Positions 24,561 to 33,609 of a DNA stretch of 64,000 nucleotides are shown here, piece after piece. The notes below the pieces were generated by a model. It saw nothing but the letters and a program-made list of their open reading frames with translations. It was not told the DNA's origin and ran no database searches. Source of the stretch: an uncultured Pelagibacteraceae bacterium. GTDB taxonomy: Bacteria > Pseudomonadota > Alphaproteobacteria > Pelagibacterales > Pelagibacteraceae. The stretch lies in contig CACFSU010000001.1 of the NCBI GenBank assembly GCA_902569055.1, forward strand, positions 43,919 through 107,918. The letters are read 5' to 3'. The position numbers were made by a program, and so were the translations under genes. Each line of letters starts with the position of its first letter. Positions within the stretch are counted from its first letter, which is position 1.

Positions 24561-24634
24561 GCTCTTGTAGTTAAATGGCATAACAAGTCATTGGTAATGA
24601 CTAGTTCCCTGGTCAGTACAGGGTGGGAGCACCA
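24561..24634 (+). tRNA. tRNA-Thr (GGT) with unusual T-loop
   Basis: A cloverleaf with encoded CCA. The acceptor is GCTCTTG/TGGGAGC, with several G-U pairs. The D stem is GTTA/TAAC, the anticodon stem AGTCA/TGACT with loop TTGGTAA (anticodon GGT), the T stem CCCTG/CAGGG, and A73. The T-loop reads GTCAGTA instead of TTCRANY, so the usual T54-A58 pair is G/G, although T55 and C56 are kept. The D loop is short but retains GG. Confidence 0.85.
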
Positions 24635-24636
24635 TC

Positions 24637-25359
24637 TTATTTTTTGTAAAATAACTTTCTTAAAAAAATTGTAATAATAATTAATATTAAAAATATTCCT
24701 AAGGGAAAATAAATATTCGGTGAAGATACTATATCCATTATTCCTGGAGGTTCTAAGTTTTGATTTATTACTGTTTCTAATCCACTTCCAATAGAAACAA
24801 CTAAAAAAATTTGTGGTATAATTCCTATAAGAGATGCAAAGAAAAAGTTTACCACTTTTACATTAAATAAAGTTGGCAAAATACATGAAAGTTGCCAAGG
24901 AATCCCCCCAGCTATCCTATAGATCAATAAATAAAAAAATTCTGATTTTTTAAATTTCTGCTCTAAATTTTGAAATTTGCTTAAAAATTTTTCTCTTATG
25001 AGATCTTTTAAAAAAAAATTACTAAAAATATATAAAAATGTTGCACCTATACTTAATCCTAAAACTACTATAAACGTACCTAACCATTTACCTAAAATAA
25101 AACCACCCAATAAAGCAACTGGTAATCCAAAACCTAAAAAAGGAAATACCCAAAAAATTGTAAATAATAAAAAAAAAATAGATAAAAAAAATAAATTAGA
25201 TTTTTTTATATTAGAAAAGTAATCAACATTATCTTTAATAAATTCATACGAAGTTAATTGCTGTAAACTAAATTTTGAGAACAAATAATATAAAAACAGT
25301 CCTAAAATAGTTATATAAAATAAACCAATAAATAATTTAATTTTTTTAGTTTTTTCCAT
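24637..25359 (-). CDS. TVP38/TMEM64-type (VTT domain) inner-membrane protein
   Basis: A 240-aa polytopic membrane protein with about five or six hydrophobic helices. The VTT/SNARE-associated (DedA-related) signature is seen in FLGFGLPVALLGGFILGKWLGTF and LIYRIAGGIPWQLSCILPTLFNV (about residues 75-170). Related proteins are proposed lipid scramblases or undecaprenyl-phosphate transporters; the role here is inferred. It converges on tRNA-Thr with a 2-base gap and is divergent from rpmH. Confidence 0.82.
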   Translation of the reverse strand: MEKTKKIKLFIGLFYITILGLFLYYLFSKFSLQQLTSYEFIKDNVDYFSNIKKSNLFFLSIFFLLFTIFWVFPFLGFGLPVALLGGFILGKWLGTFIVVLGLSIGATFLYIFSNFFLKDLIREKFLSKFQNLEQKFKKSEFFYLLIYRIAGGIPWQLSCILPTLFNVKVVNFFFASLIGIIPQIFLVVSIGSGLETVINQNLEPPGIMDIVSSPNIYFPLGIFLILIIITIFLRKLFYKK

Positions 25360-25452
25360 TAATATGAATGTTAATAATAAAATCTTATATTTGCTATTTA
25401 TATATTTAGTTAATATAAAGAGCGAAATTTAATAAAAATTTAACCAAAATTT
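25360..25452. promoter_or_regulatory. Divergent promoter region upstream of rpmH
   Basis: 93 very AT-rich bases between the VTT membrane protein and rpmH must drive the rpmH-rnpA-yidD-yidC operon. A TATAAAG-like -10 is possible near 25420, but many alternatives exist, so no box is assigned. Confidence 0.35.
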
Positions 25453-25614
25453 ATGAAAAGAACTTACCAACCAAAAAAAGGCAAAAGATTAAAAAAACAT
25501 GGATTTCGATCAAAAATGAAAACTAAAGGTGGTCGAAAACTTTTGAAAAGAAGAAGAGCTAGAGGAAGAAAAAATCTTACTGTATCTTCTACTGTTAAAA
25601 GAAAAAGAAAATAA
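25453..25614 (+). CDS. rpmH: 50S ribosomal protein L34
   Basis: Too short for the ORF track. ATG at 25453 to TAA at 25614, 53 aa. [43 protein letters not shown] is unmistakable L34. The C-terminus carries a short extra basic tail (TVKRKRK) beyond the usual 44-47 residues. rnpA follows after 11 bases, the near-universal rpmH-rnpA pairing. Confidence 0.96.
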   Translation: MKRTYQPKKGKRLKKHGFRSKMKTKGGRKLLKRRRARGRKNLTVSSTVKRKRK

Positions 25615-25625
25615 TTCTTTTTTAG

Positions 25626-25967
25626 ATGAAAAGCAAACTTCTTGCTCTTTCAAAAAATGAGGACTTTAAAAGTCTCATTAAACAAAAAAAAATATCAAAT
25701 AAATACGTTACTATTTTTTTTGGTCATTTGAACAATAAAAATAAAAAAATATTCAATATCAGTTTTGTAACTAAGAAAAAAATTGGAAATGCGGTCAAAA
25801 GAAATAAAATTAAGAGACGATTAAGAAATATAGCTAATGATGCCGTAAAAAAAATATCAATAAATTTAAATTATTCATATCTTGTTATTGCCAAGCCAAC
25901 TATGTTAAACAACGATTATACAATAATAAAAGAAACATTATTTCAAGATTTTGAAAGAATACGATAA
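25626..25967 (+). CDS. rnpA: Ribonuclease P protein component
   Basis: Protein cofactor of RNase P for tRNA 5' maturation. The RNR motif region reads [21 protein letters not shown] (about residues 54-74). Length 113 aa is typical. Its TAA overlaps the yidD ATG (TAATG). The RNase P RNA gene is not in this window. Confidence 0.92.
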   Translation: MKSKLLALSKNEDFKSLIKQKKISNKYVTIFFGHLNNKNKKIFNISFVTKKKIGNAVKRNKIKRRLRNIANDAVKKISINLNYSYLVIAKPTMLNNDYTIIKETLFQDFERIR

Positions 25968-26218
25968 TGAAAATTTTCACATTAATTTTAATAAATTTTA
26001 TTAAAGGATATCGCTATCTGATAAGTCCTTTACTAGGTCATAGTTGTAGATATTTACCAACATGTTCTGAATATAGTATTGAAGCTTTAAAAAAATTTGG
26101 ATTTTTAAAAGGAGTATTTGTAAGTATAAAAAGAATTCTTTCCTGTCATCCGGTTAAATTCTTAGGTGGTGGAGAGGGATTTGATCCTGTAAATAAAAAT
26201 ATAAAAATCAAAAAATAA
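25967..26218 (+). CDS. yidD: Membrane protein insertion efficiency factor YidD
   Basis: A small peripheral membrane protein that assists YidC/Sec insertion. [49 protein letters not shown] is the complete family core, with the conserved Cys pattern. The tail GGGEGFDPV is also typical. Length 83 aa. It overlaps both rnpA and yidC by one base. Confidence 0.94.
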   Translation: MKIFTLILINFIKGYRYLISPLLGHSCRYLPTCSEYSIEALKKFGFLKGVFVSIKRILSCHPVKFLGGGEGFDPVNKNIKIKK

Positions 26219-27897
26219 TGGATACAAGAAACGTAATTGCAGCAATCTCATTATCAGCAGCAGTGATAATTTTATACTCATTGTTTTTTATGCCTGAACC
26301 TCAAATCACTAAACAAGATTTGGTTGACAATAAAAAAGTTGAGCAAAATACAGACACTCCAAGTTTAGAACAAAAAGAAAATGAGTTTCAAATTTCAAGA
26401 GATGAAGCATTAAATCAAAATGATAGAGTACAATTTGAAAACCAAAATGTAATTGGTTCAATTTCATTAAAAGGTGCAACAATAGATGATCTAACTTTTA
26501 AAAAATACAATATAAGCTTAGATAGTAATGAAAGAGTTACACTATTAGGTCCAAGAAATATTAAAGAAGGCTATTTAGTAGAAAGTGGCTTTGTTACTAC
26601 GGATAAAAATATTGATATTCCAAACTCTGAAACTTTCTGGTCAATTAATGGAAATAATAAATTAACTAATCAATCTCCCATAAAATTATCCTGGACAAAT
26701 GATCAAGGAATAACATTTAAAAAAGAAATATCATTAGATGATAAATTTTTATTCACTATTAAACAAAAAATAATTAATACTACTGATAAAAAATATGATT
26801 TTTATTCTTATGGGCAGATCATAAGAAATAAAATCCCTGAAATATCAAATTTTTATATTCTTCATGAAGGTTTGATTGCTACGTTAGATGATGAACTAAT
26901 TGAAGAGGATTACGATGATATACAAGATAAAAAATTTAGTAAGACTGCCCAAAAAGGATGGTTGGGGATAGGAGATAAATACTGGATAACATCATTAATA
27001 CCTCCTAGAGATAAAGAATTTAAAACGACATTCGATTATAAAAACAAATTTAGAGCAAATTTTATTACCACCGAACCTCTTGAATTAAAAGAAAATGGTA
27101 ACATTGAGGAGGAACTGCAAATTATTATAGCTGCAAAAAGAGTAGATGTAATTGATGGTTATTCTAAATCTCTAAACATAGATAAATTTGATTTAGTAAT
27201 TGACTGGGGTTTCTTATACTTCATTACAAAACCATTATTTTTTGGAATTGATTACTTCTTTAAACTCTTAGGTAATTATGGATTAGCTATTATTGCTATT
27301 ACAATTTGTATTCGTTTAGCCTTTTTTCCACTAGCTAATTTTTCTTTTAGAAGTATGGCTAAAATGAAAGCACTCCAGCCTGAAATGGTAAGACTTAAAG
27401 AGCTTCACAAAAATGACAAAATGAAATTACAGCAAGAAATGATGGCACTTTATAAAAAAGAAAAAGTAAATCCAATGTCAGGGTGTTTACCAATTTTAGT
27501 ACAAATTCCGGTATTTTTTGCTTTATACAAAGTATTATTTGTAACAATTGAAATGAGACAAATGCCATTCTATGGTTGGATACAAGATTTGTCAGAAAGA
27601 GACCCTACATCAATCTTTAATTTATTTGGATTATTGCCTTACGATGTTCCATCCTTCTTGATCATTGGTGCTTGGCCTGTAGCTATGGGTGTTTCTATGT
27701 GGATACAACAAAAATTAAATCCAGCACCTACTGACCCTATGCAAGCAAAAATATTTATGTTCTTTCCGCTTTTCTTGACAGTAATATTGGCACCATTTCC
27801 GGCAGGATTAGTAATTTATTGGACTGTTAATAATATTTTAACTATGGCTCAGCAAATATTTATAATGAAGAGAACAACAGTTAAAACTACAACATAG
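26218..27897 (+). CDS. yidC: Membrane protein insertase YidC
   Basis: Inserts and folds inner-membrane proteins, alone or with SecYEG. The N-terminal helix (about residues 6-25) is followed by a large periplasmic P1 domain of about 300 residues. The conserved five-helix core comes next, with YGLAIIAITICIRLAFFPLANFSFRSMAKMKALQP (holding the groove Arg), NPMSGCLPILVQIPVFFALYKVL and GLVIYWTVNNILTMAQQ. Length 559 aa is normal for Gram-negative YidC. argB follows after a 28-base gap; in many relatives the GTPase gene engB (yihA) is here. Confidence 0.95.
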   Translation: MDTRNVIAAISLSAAVIILYSLFFMPEPQITKQDLVDNKKVEQNTDTPSLEQKENEFQISRDEALNQNDRVQFENQNVIGSISLKGATIDDLTFKKYNISLDSNERVTLLGPRNIKEGYLVESGFVTTDKNIDIPNSETFWSINGNNKLTNQSPIKLSWTNDQGITFKKEISLDDKFLFTIKQKIINTTDKKYDFYSYGQIIRNKIPEISNFYILHEGLIATLDDELIEEDYDDIQDKKFSKTAQKGWLGIGDKYWITSLIPPRDKEFKTTFDYKNKFRANFITTEPLELKENGNIEEELQIIIAAKRVDVIDGYSKSLNIDKFDLVIDWGFLYFITKPLFFGIDYFFKLLGNYGLAIIAITICIRLAFFPLANFSFRSMAKMKALQPEMVRLKELHKNDKMKLQQEMMALYKKEKVNPMSGCLPILVQIPVFFALYKVLFVTIEMRQMPFYGWIQDLSERDPTSIFNLFGLLPYDVPSFLIIGAWPVAMGVSMWIQQKLNPAPTDPMQAKIFMFFPLFLTVILAPFPAGLVIYWTVNNILTMAQQIFIMKRTTVKTTT

Positions 27898-27925
27898 ACC
27901 TAAAAAATTATTCAAAAAGAAATTA

Positions 27926-28777
27926 ATGGATTTAAAAAAAGTACTACCTAAAAATGGGCCACCGATAGAAGAAGTTTCCAAATATATTGAAAAATATAAA
28001 AATGATTTAATTGTTATAAAATATGGTGGAAACGTTTTTATTGATAGAAATATTTTTAACAATTTTATAGCAGATATTAAAATATTAAATAAATTAGGAC
28101 TTTCAATTGTAGTAGTACATGGAGGTGGTCCAAGAATTAAAAGAGAACTGGATAAATCAAATATCAAATCAAAATTTATTAAAGGTTTAAGAGTAACAGA
28201 TAAAAGAATAGTAAATATAGTTAAAAATGTATTAATTGATTTTAACAATGATATTGTTAATTCTTTGAACAAAGAAAAAGTCCTGGCAGTTTCAATAAAT
28301 ACAAAAAATAATAATGTTATTGAAATAATTCCCGAGGATGAGGAGCTCGGTTATGTAGGAATACCTAATAAAATAAACACTAGTATCATAGAAAATATAA
28401 TTAAAAAAAATTTAATTCCTATAATTTCACCTTTGGGCTTAGGAAAAAATAACCAAACTTATAACATAAATGGAGATACAGCTGCTGGAGCAATCGCAAA
28501 ATCTTTAAAATCTAGAAGATTGTTTTTGATGACGAATGTAGAAGGAGTTTTAGACAAAGAAAAAAAACTAATTGAAGAAATTTCCTCGAAAGAAATTTTA
28601 GAAATGATCAAAAATGGAACTATCACGGAAGGTATGATTCCTAAAATTAATACTTGCTTAGATGCTGTAAATAATGGAGTTGCAGCAGTTGGTATTATAG
28701 ATGGAAGAAAACAACATTCTATATTATTTGAAATATTCTCAGATAAAGGCAGTGGAACACTTATCAGAAGAAAATGA
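27926..28777 (+). CDS. argB: N-acetylglutamate kinase
   Basis: Second step of arginine synthesis. IVIKYGGNVFID (phosphate-binding Lys and glycines), VVVHGGGPRIKREL, YNINGDTAAGAIAKSL and ITEGMIPKINTCLDAV are the expected amino-acid kinase blocks. Length 283 aa is normal. It overlaps the HAD phosphatase gene by 4 bases (ATGA). Confidence 0.94.
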   Translation: MDLKKVLPKNGPPIEEVSKYIEKYKNDLIVIKYGGNVFIDRNIFNNFIADIKILNKLGLSIVVVHGGGPRIKRELDKSNIKSKFIKGLRVTDKRIVNIVKNVLIDFNNDIVNSLNKEKVLAVSINTKNNNVIEIIPEDEELGYVGIPNKINTSIIENIIKKNLIPIISPLGLGKNNQTYNINGDTAAGAIAKSLKSRRLFLMTNVEGVLDKEKKLIEEISSKEILEMIKNGTITEGMIPKINTCLDAVNNGVAAVGIIDGRKQHSILFEIFSDKGSGTLIRRK

Positions 28778-29466
28778 AAAACATAAAAGAAATGAAATAT
28801 CTTCTATTAGATCTAGATGGTGTTTGTTATGGCAAACATAATAATTACTCTTTGGAAAAAGTATTTGGTCAAGTATCAAAAAGAATGACAAAATTTATTT
28901 CAGAAAAACTTAATATAGATTTAGAAAAAGCTAAAGAATTACAAACTAATTATTTTTATAAATATAATACAAGTTTAAATGGTCTTATGATACACCATGA
29001 TATTCAAGCAGAAGAGTTTTTAAAATATGTTCACACCATAGATCTTTCATTTATGAAAGAGGACAAAGTAATGAGAAATGAGCTTGAAAAATTAGATATG
29101 GAAAAATTTATTTATACCAATGGTAGTGCAGAACATGCTAAAAATATATTAACTCACCTTGGTGTATATGATCTCTTTGGAAGAGATAAGATTTTTGATA
29201 TTAAAGATGGAGGATATGTACCTAAACCTGAGGCACAAACTTTTGATTTGATGGTTAAAAAATTTGGTATAAATCCTAAAAAAACTATTTACATAGAAGA
29301 TATAGCTAAAAATCTCAGTATTGGATATGAAAGAGGCTGTACAACTGTTTGGCTAATTAATAATGAACATTTTGGAAAGATAGACTCTGATAAAGATTAT
29401 ATTTCTCACAAAATTGAAAATCTATCTTTATTTCTAAAAGAAATGAGGCTATTAAAAAGTAAGTAA
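28774..29466 (+). CDS. HAD-family hydrolase, probable pyrimidine 5'-nucleotidase type
   Basis: Motif I is LLLDLDGVCYG with the nucleophile and acid Asp, motif II is YTNGSAEHA, the motif III Lys is in VPKPEAQTF, and motif IV is IYIEDIAKN. A helical cap follows motif I. Order and length (230 aa) match the Sdt1/YjjG-like pyrimidine 5'-nucleotidase group, often found beside argB in alphaproteobacteria. The substrate cannot be fixed from sequence. It overlaps argB by 4 bases and lies 3 bases before dapD. Confidence 0.82.
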   Translation: MKNIKEMKYLLLDLDGVCYGKHNNYSLEKVFGQVSKRMTKFISEKLNIDLEKAKELQTNYFYKYNTSLNGLMIHHDIQAEEFLKYVHTIDLSFMKEDKVMRNELEKLDMEKFIYTNGSAEHAKNILTHLGVYDLFGRDKIFDIKDGGYVPKPEAQTFDLMVKKFGINPKKTIYIEDIAKNLSIGYERGCTTVWLINNEHFGKIDSDKDYISHKIENLSLFLKEMRLLKSK

Positions 29467-29469
29467 ATT

Positions 29470-30297
29470 ATGTCTTTAGAAAAAATTATAAATGATGCTT
29501 GGAAAAATAAAGACCAAGTCAACTCTAGCTCTAACCAGTATTTAAAAGATGCTATTAATCAAGTAATTGAAGATTTAGATAGTGGCAAATCAAGAGTTGC
29601 AGAAAAAATTAATGGTGAATGGGTTACTCATCAACACCTTAAAAAAGCAATCATGCTAAGCTTTAAAATCTACCCAATGGAAAATTTAAATGGACCATAC
29701 TCTAGTTGGTTTGACAAAGCACATTTACTTAAAGGCAAAACAGCAGGATGGACTAAAGAACAGCATGAAGCCGCGGGTTTTAGAATGGTTCCTAATAGTC
29801 CAGTTAGAAAAGGATCCTTTGTGGGAAAAAATGCAGTTCTAATGCCATGCTATGTAAACATTGGTGCCTACATAGATGAGGGTACAATGATTGATACATT
29901 TGCAAGAGCTGGTAGTTGTTGTCAAATTGGAAAGAATTGTCATATATCAGCAGGTAGTGGTGTTGGTGGAGTTCTTGAGCCAGCTCAAGCATTACCTACA
30001 ATTATAGAGGATAATGTATTTTTAGGAGCAATGTCTGAGGTGGTAGAAGGAGTTATAGTTGGAGAAGGTTCAGTGTTAAGCATGGGAATGTTAATTACTC
30101 AATCTACAAAAATAGTAAATAGGTCAACTGGTGAGATTTCGTATGGAAAAATCCCCCCATATTCTGTAGTTGTACCAGGTTCTCTTCCTGATAAAAAAAA
30201 TCCATCCGCGCCATCACTAAGTTGTGCAGTAATTATTAAACAAGTTGACGAGAAAACTAGATCAAAGACCTCAATTAACGATCTTTTAAGAGAATAG
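29470..30297 (+). CDS. dapD: Tetrahydrodipicolinate N-succinyltransferase
   Basis: Succinylates tetrahydrodipicolinate in the DAP/lysine pathway. A left-handed beta-helix is evident from hexapeptide repeats (VRKGSFVGKNAVLMPCYVNIGAYIDEGTMIDTFARAGSCCQIGKNCHISAG). GGVLEPAQALPTIIEDNVFLGAMSEVVEG is diagnostic. Length 275 aa is normal. dapE follows after 4 bases, giving a two-step lysine module. Confidence 0.95.
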   Translation: MSLEKIINDAWKNKDQVNSSSNQYLKDAINQVIEDLDSGKSRVAEKINGEWVTHQHLKKAIMLSFKIYPMENLNGPYSSWFDKAHLLKGKTAGWTKEQHEAAGFRMVPNSPVRKGSFVGKNAVLMPCYVNIGAYIDEGTMIDTFARAGSCCQIGKNCHISAGSGVGGVLEPAQALPTIIEDNVFLGAMSEVVEGVIVGEGSVLSMGMLITQSTKIVNRSTGEISYGKIPPYSVVVPGSLPDKKNPSAPSLSCAVIIKQVDEKTRSKTSINDLLRE

Positions 30298-30301
30298 ATT
30301 A

Positions 30302-31441
30302 ATGAAAACTTATAATGAAGTAAAGTTAGCTCAAGAGCTAATAAGATTTCCAACAATTAAAACTGAGGATAAAGGTATAATGAAATTCTTATCAAAAAAA
30401 CTTTCCTCAATTGGTTTTAAATGTAAAGTTATTAAATCAAAAGGAACTGGAACAAAATCAGCATTAAATTTATATGCAAGATTTGGTAAATCAAAACCTC
30501 ACATAAATTTTTTAGGACATACTGATGTGGTTGCTAACCTTAATAACTGGAAAATTCCTCCATTTAGAGGAGTTGTAAAAAAAGGATATTTAAACGGCAG
30601 AGGATCTCAAGATATGAAGGGTGGAGTAGCTTGCTGGATAAGTGCAGCTAGTAATTTTATTAAAAAAAAAAAATTTAAAGGATCTATTTCAATTATCATT
30701 TCAGCTGATGAAGAAACGACAGGTTATGGATGTCCAGCAGTTATAAAATACCTTAAAAGAAAAGGTGAAAAAATTGATTTTTCTATAGTAGGAGAACCAT
30801 CTTCAAATAAATCAGTTGGGGATGAAATAAGAATTGGAAGACGCGGTTCTATGAATGGAATTATAAACATATACGGAAAAAGTGGTCACTCAGCATTTGC
30901 TGGGTCATATATCAATCCATGTACAGCCTTGGCTAAAATAATAACAAAATTAAAAAGTTCATCTTTAGATAATGGTACTAAATTTATGCCTCCATCTAAT
31001 CTAGAATTTACAAAAATGAACGTAAATAATTTATCTGAAAATGTAGTACCTCAGTCAGCTAGTGCAAAATTCAATGTTAGATTTAATTCTAAACATAAAT
31101 CATCCTCTCTAAAAAAAAAGTTAAGTAAAATAATTAATGCAATAGCTAAAAAGGAAAAATGTAAAGCTAAAATTGAATATAAAGTTAGTGGTGAGGCTTT
31201 TTATACTAAACCAAATAAACAAATTTATATGGTTAAAAAAATTGTTAAAAAAGTTACTGGCAACTCAGCGAAATTAAATTGCAGAGGTGGTACAAGTGAT
31301 AGTAGATTTTTAGGCTCAATCCCAAGATTAGAATTAGGATTAAGAAATAGTACTATTCACATGGTTGATGAAAGATCTCCAATTTCGGATTTGAAAATAT
31401 TAACTAGAATATATAATAGTATTTTAGAAAATTATTTTTAA
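30302..31441 (+). CDS. dapE: Succinyl-diaminopimelate desuccinylase
   Basis: A di-zinc M20 amidohydrolase that releases LL-diaminopimelate. Metal and catalytic residues are visible: NFLGHTDVV (His, Asp), GRGSQDMKGG (bridging Asp), SADEETTGYG (Glu-Glu) and VGEPSSNK. NCRGGTSDSRF near the C-terminus fits the family. Length 379 aa. Its stop overlaps the next ATG by one base. Confidence 0.94.
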   Translation: MKTYNEVKLAQELIRFPTIKTEDKGIMKFLSKKLSSIGFKCKVIKSKGTGTKSALNLYARFGKSKPHINFLGHTDVVANLNNWKIPPFRGVVKKGYLNGRGSQDMKGGVACWISAASNFIKKKKFKGSISIIISADEETTGYGCPAVIKYLKRKGEKIDFSIVGEPSSNKSVGDEIRIGRRGSMNGIINIYGKSGHSAFAGSYINPCTALAKIITKLKSSSLDNGTKFMPPSNLEFTKMNVNNLSENVVPQSASAKFNVRFNSKHKSSSLKKKLSKIINAIAKKEKCKAKIEYKVSGEAFYTKPNKQIYMVKKIVKKVTGNSAKLNCRGGTSDSRFLGSIPRLELGLRNSTIHMVDERSPISDLKILTRIYNSILENYF

Positions 31442-32364
31442 TGAAAACAGCAATAATTACATCAAAATCTTCTTTAGATCACAATACTGGTTCTGGACAT
31501 CCTGAGAACATCTCAAGGGTTACTTCTATACTCGAAACATTAAAAAAAAATAAAAAGTTAATTTGGAAAAAACCAGTTAGTTTCGATAAAGAGATTATAA
31601 AACAAGCACATTCCTCTAATTATTTAGATACAGTTGAAAATGCTTTTCCTGAAAAAGGTTTTGTATTTCTAGATGGTGATACAGTTGTTTCGCCAGGTAG
31701 TAAAGATGCAACTTTTGATGCAGTTGGTTCGATAATCACTGCGATTGATGGAGTTGAAAATAAAGAATTTGGAGCCGCTCATTGTGTTACAAGACCTCCG
31801 GGCCATCACGCTGAAAAAAGTAAAGCTATGGGTTTTTGTGTAATAAATAATATTAGTGTTGCAGCAAATTATTTAATTTCAAAATATAAATATAAAAGAG
31901 TAGCGGTTTTAGATTGGGATTGTCACTTTGGAAATGGAACTTATGATATTCTTAAATCAAATAAAAATGTTTTTTTTTCGAGCTTACACCAATATCCATA
32001 CTATCCAGGTGGTGGAACAGAACATGAAAAGGGTAATCATAATAATGCTTTGAATATTCCATTATCTGCAGGCACAAATTCTAGAGAATATTTTGATGCA
32101 TATGAACATATGCTTAAAAGACTAAAAGAATTTAGACCAGAGTTTGTATTGATGTCAGCAGGTTTTGACGCTCATAAGGATGATCCTTTATGTCAGTTAA
32201 ACTTAGAGTCTAAAGATTATTACGAAATAACTAAAAGAGCCTTAGAGACAACTAAAGAATTTAGTAATGGAAAAGTAGTATCTATACTTGAAGGTGGATA
32301 TGATTTGAATGCTTTAGCTGAAAGTGCCAATGAACATGTTAACGCACTATTAGAATTTAATTGA
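31441..32364 (+). CDS. Histone deacetylase-like zinc amidohydrolase
   Basis: A class II HDAC/acetoin-utilisation-like deacetylase fold. TRPPGHHAEKSKAMGFCVINN carries the paired His, VLDWDCHFGNGT the Asp/His zinc ligands, SAGFDAHKDDPL another ligand Asp, and LEGGYDLNAL the catalytic Tyr. Length 307 aa. Bacterial members act on acetylated lysines, polyamines or small amides, so the substrate is unknown. The gene follows dapE by a one-base overlap and is followed 30 bases later by a SET-domain gene. Confidence 0.88.
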   Translation: MKTAIITSKSSLDHNTGSGHPENISRVTSILETLKKNKKLIWKKPVSFDKEIIKQAHSSNYLDTVENAFPEKGFVFLDGDTVVSPGSKDATFDAVGSIITAIDGVENKEFGAAHCVTRPPGHHAEKSKAMGFCVINNISVAANYLISKYKYKRVAVLDWDCHFGNGTYDILKSNKNVFFSSLHQYPYYPGGGTEHEKGNHNNALNIPLSAGTNSREYFDAYEHMLKRLKEFRPEFVLMSAGFDAHKDDPLCQLNLESKDYYEITKRALETTKEFSNGKVVSILEGGYDLNALAESANEHVNALLEFN

Positions 32365-32394
32365 TAAAAATCTAATTCATTATAAATAGCCTAC

Positions 32395-32889
32395 ATGAAA
32401 TTATACAGAATTAAAAAATCCAATATTGATAATAAAGGTCGAGGACTTTACGCTACTAAAAATATTAAAGAAGGAACAAAAATTATTGATTATGTAGGAA
32501 AAATTATAACAAACAGGCAAGTAGATGAATCTGATAAATATGACAATAAAAAACCAATATACTTATTTACTCTAAATAAAAAATACACGCTAGATGGTGA
32601 TTTTTCCTGGAATACGGCTGGATTAATTAATCACAGTTGTGATCCCAACTCTCAATATGATGGTAAAGGTCTAAAAATATGGGTAACAGCTATAAAAGAT
32701 ATTAATCAAGGAGAAGAGTTTACCTGCGATTACGGGTTCAGCTTTGAAAAAGATGATTACAAACAATTTCCCTGTAAATGTGGTGCTAAAAACTGTTGTG
32801 GATATATAGTTCGGGAAGAGTCAAGATGGAGACTAAATAAAAAATTTGCAATGAGTAACAAAAAAAAATTAATAAATAATTCTAGATAA
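32395..32889 (+). CDS. SET-domain protein (putative protein lysine methyltransferase)
   Basis: A compact SET domain: KGRGLYATKNIKEGT opens it. GLINHSCDPNSQYD and GEEFTCDYGFSF supply the SAM/active-site pseudoknot and the Tyr. A post-SET zinc motif CKCGAKNCCGYI follows. Length 164 aa. Bacterial SET proteins are usually of uncertain substrate; a ribosomal or nucleoid protein target is possible. It neighbours the deacetylase-like gene. Its last 21 bases overlap the convergent truA. Confidence 0.9.
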   Translation: MKLYRIKKSNIDNKGRGLYATKNIKEGTKIIDYVGKIITNRQVDESDKYDNKKPIYLFTLNKKYTLDGDFSWNTAGLINHSCDPNSQYDGKGLKIWVTAIKDINQGEEFTCDYGFSFEKDDYKQFPCKCGAKNCCGYIVREESRWRLNKKFAMSNKKKLINNSR

Positions 32890-33609
32890 ATAAAGTCCTT
32901 CTGGTGGTGCAGGAGGAGCGCATAAAATTCTTTTTTTTGACTTCATAATGCCCTCAAACTTTTTTAATGACCATTTTTTTTCTCCAACATATTTTAAACA
33001 ACCAACCATTGAACGCACTTGTTGTTGCAAAAATGATTGAGATCTAAATTCAATTTCAATTTTATCTTTAAAGGATTTAATTTTAGCCATTTTCATAGTT
33101 TTAAATGGACTTTTTGCCCTACAACTAGAGGATCTAAAAATGGAAAAATCTTTTCTTCCAATTAATTTTTTTGCAGCTTTTTTCATAGATATTAGATCAA
33201 GCTTTTTCATAATGTGCCAACCTCTATTCTTCTCTAGAACTGGTACACTTAATCGGTTAATAATTATATATTTATATATCCTCATTTTAGCTGAAAACCT
33301 TGCATGAAAATTTTTATTTCTTTTTCTTATTTTAAGAATCACAACTGCATCTTTATTTAAAAAATGATTGATTGATTTTAAAAATCTATCAATTTGAGTT
33401 ATTTTAGTTTTAGTATCAAAGTGAGCAGATTGTTCAATTGCATGTACACCTGTGTCTGTTCTTCCTGATCCAAATAATATTATTTTTTCTTTTAAAAGTT
33501 TCGAAATTTTCTCTTGAATAATTCCCTGAATAGTTTTTCCTTTTTTTTGAATTTGCCAACCTCTAAAATTAGTACCAACGTACTCAATCAATATTTGATA
33601 TCTAAACAT
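32869..33609 (-). CDS. truA: tRNA pseudouridine synthase A
   Basis: Forms pseudouridine at tRNA positions 38-40. The catalytic Asp is in LFGSGRTDTGVHAIEQSAHF (about residue 52). RYQILIEYVGTNFRGWQIQ opens the family, and FLQQQVRSMVGCL is conserved near residue 200. The track start at 33645 adds 12 non-family residues, so I use the ATG at 33609 (246 aa), which overlaps the fmt stop by 8 bases. The def-fmt-truA order is a common translation-maturation operon. Confidence 0.93.
   Translation of the reverse strand: MFRYQILIEYVGTNFRGWQIQKKGKTIQGIIQEKISKLLKEKIILFGSGRTDTGVHAIEQSAHFDTKTKITQIDRFLKSINHFLNKDAVVILKIRKRNKNFHARFSAKMRIYKYIIINRLSVPVLEKNRGWHIMKKLDLISMKKAAKKLIGRKDFSIFRSSSCRAKSPFKTMKMAKIKSFKDKIEIEFRSQSFLQQQVRSMVGCLKYVGEKKWSLKKFEGIMKSKKRILCAPPAPPEGLYLSRIIY

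Noticed and set aside
25360-25452. Possible replication origin beside rpmH
   Set aside because: In many bacteria rpmH is near dnaA/oriC, but no dnaA, DnaA-box cluster or parAB is present, and in alphaproteobacteria the origin usually lies elsewhere.
27838-28272. Minus-strand 144-aa ORF across the yidC-argB junction
   Set aside because: Overlaps the conserved starts and ends of two well-identified plus-strand genes, and its translation is Leu/Ile/Ser-rich shadow sequence.
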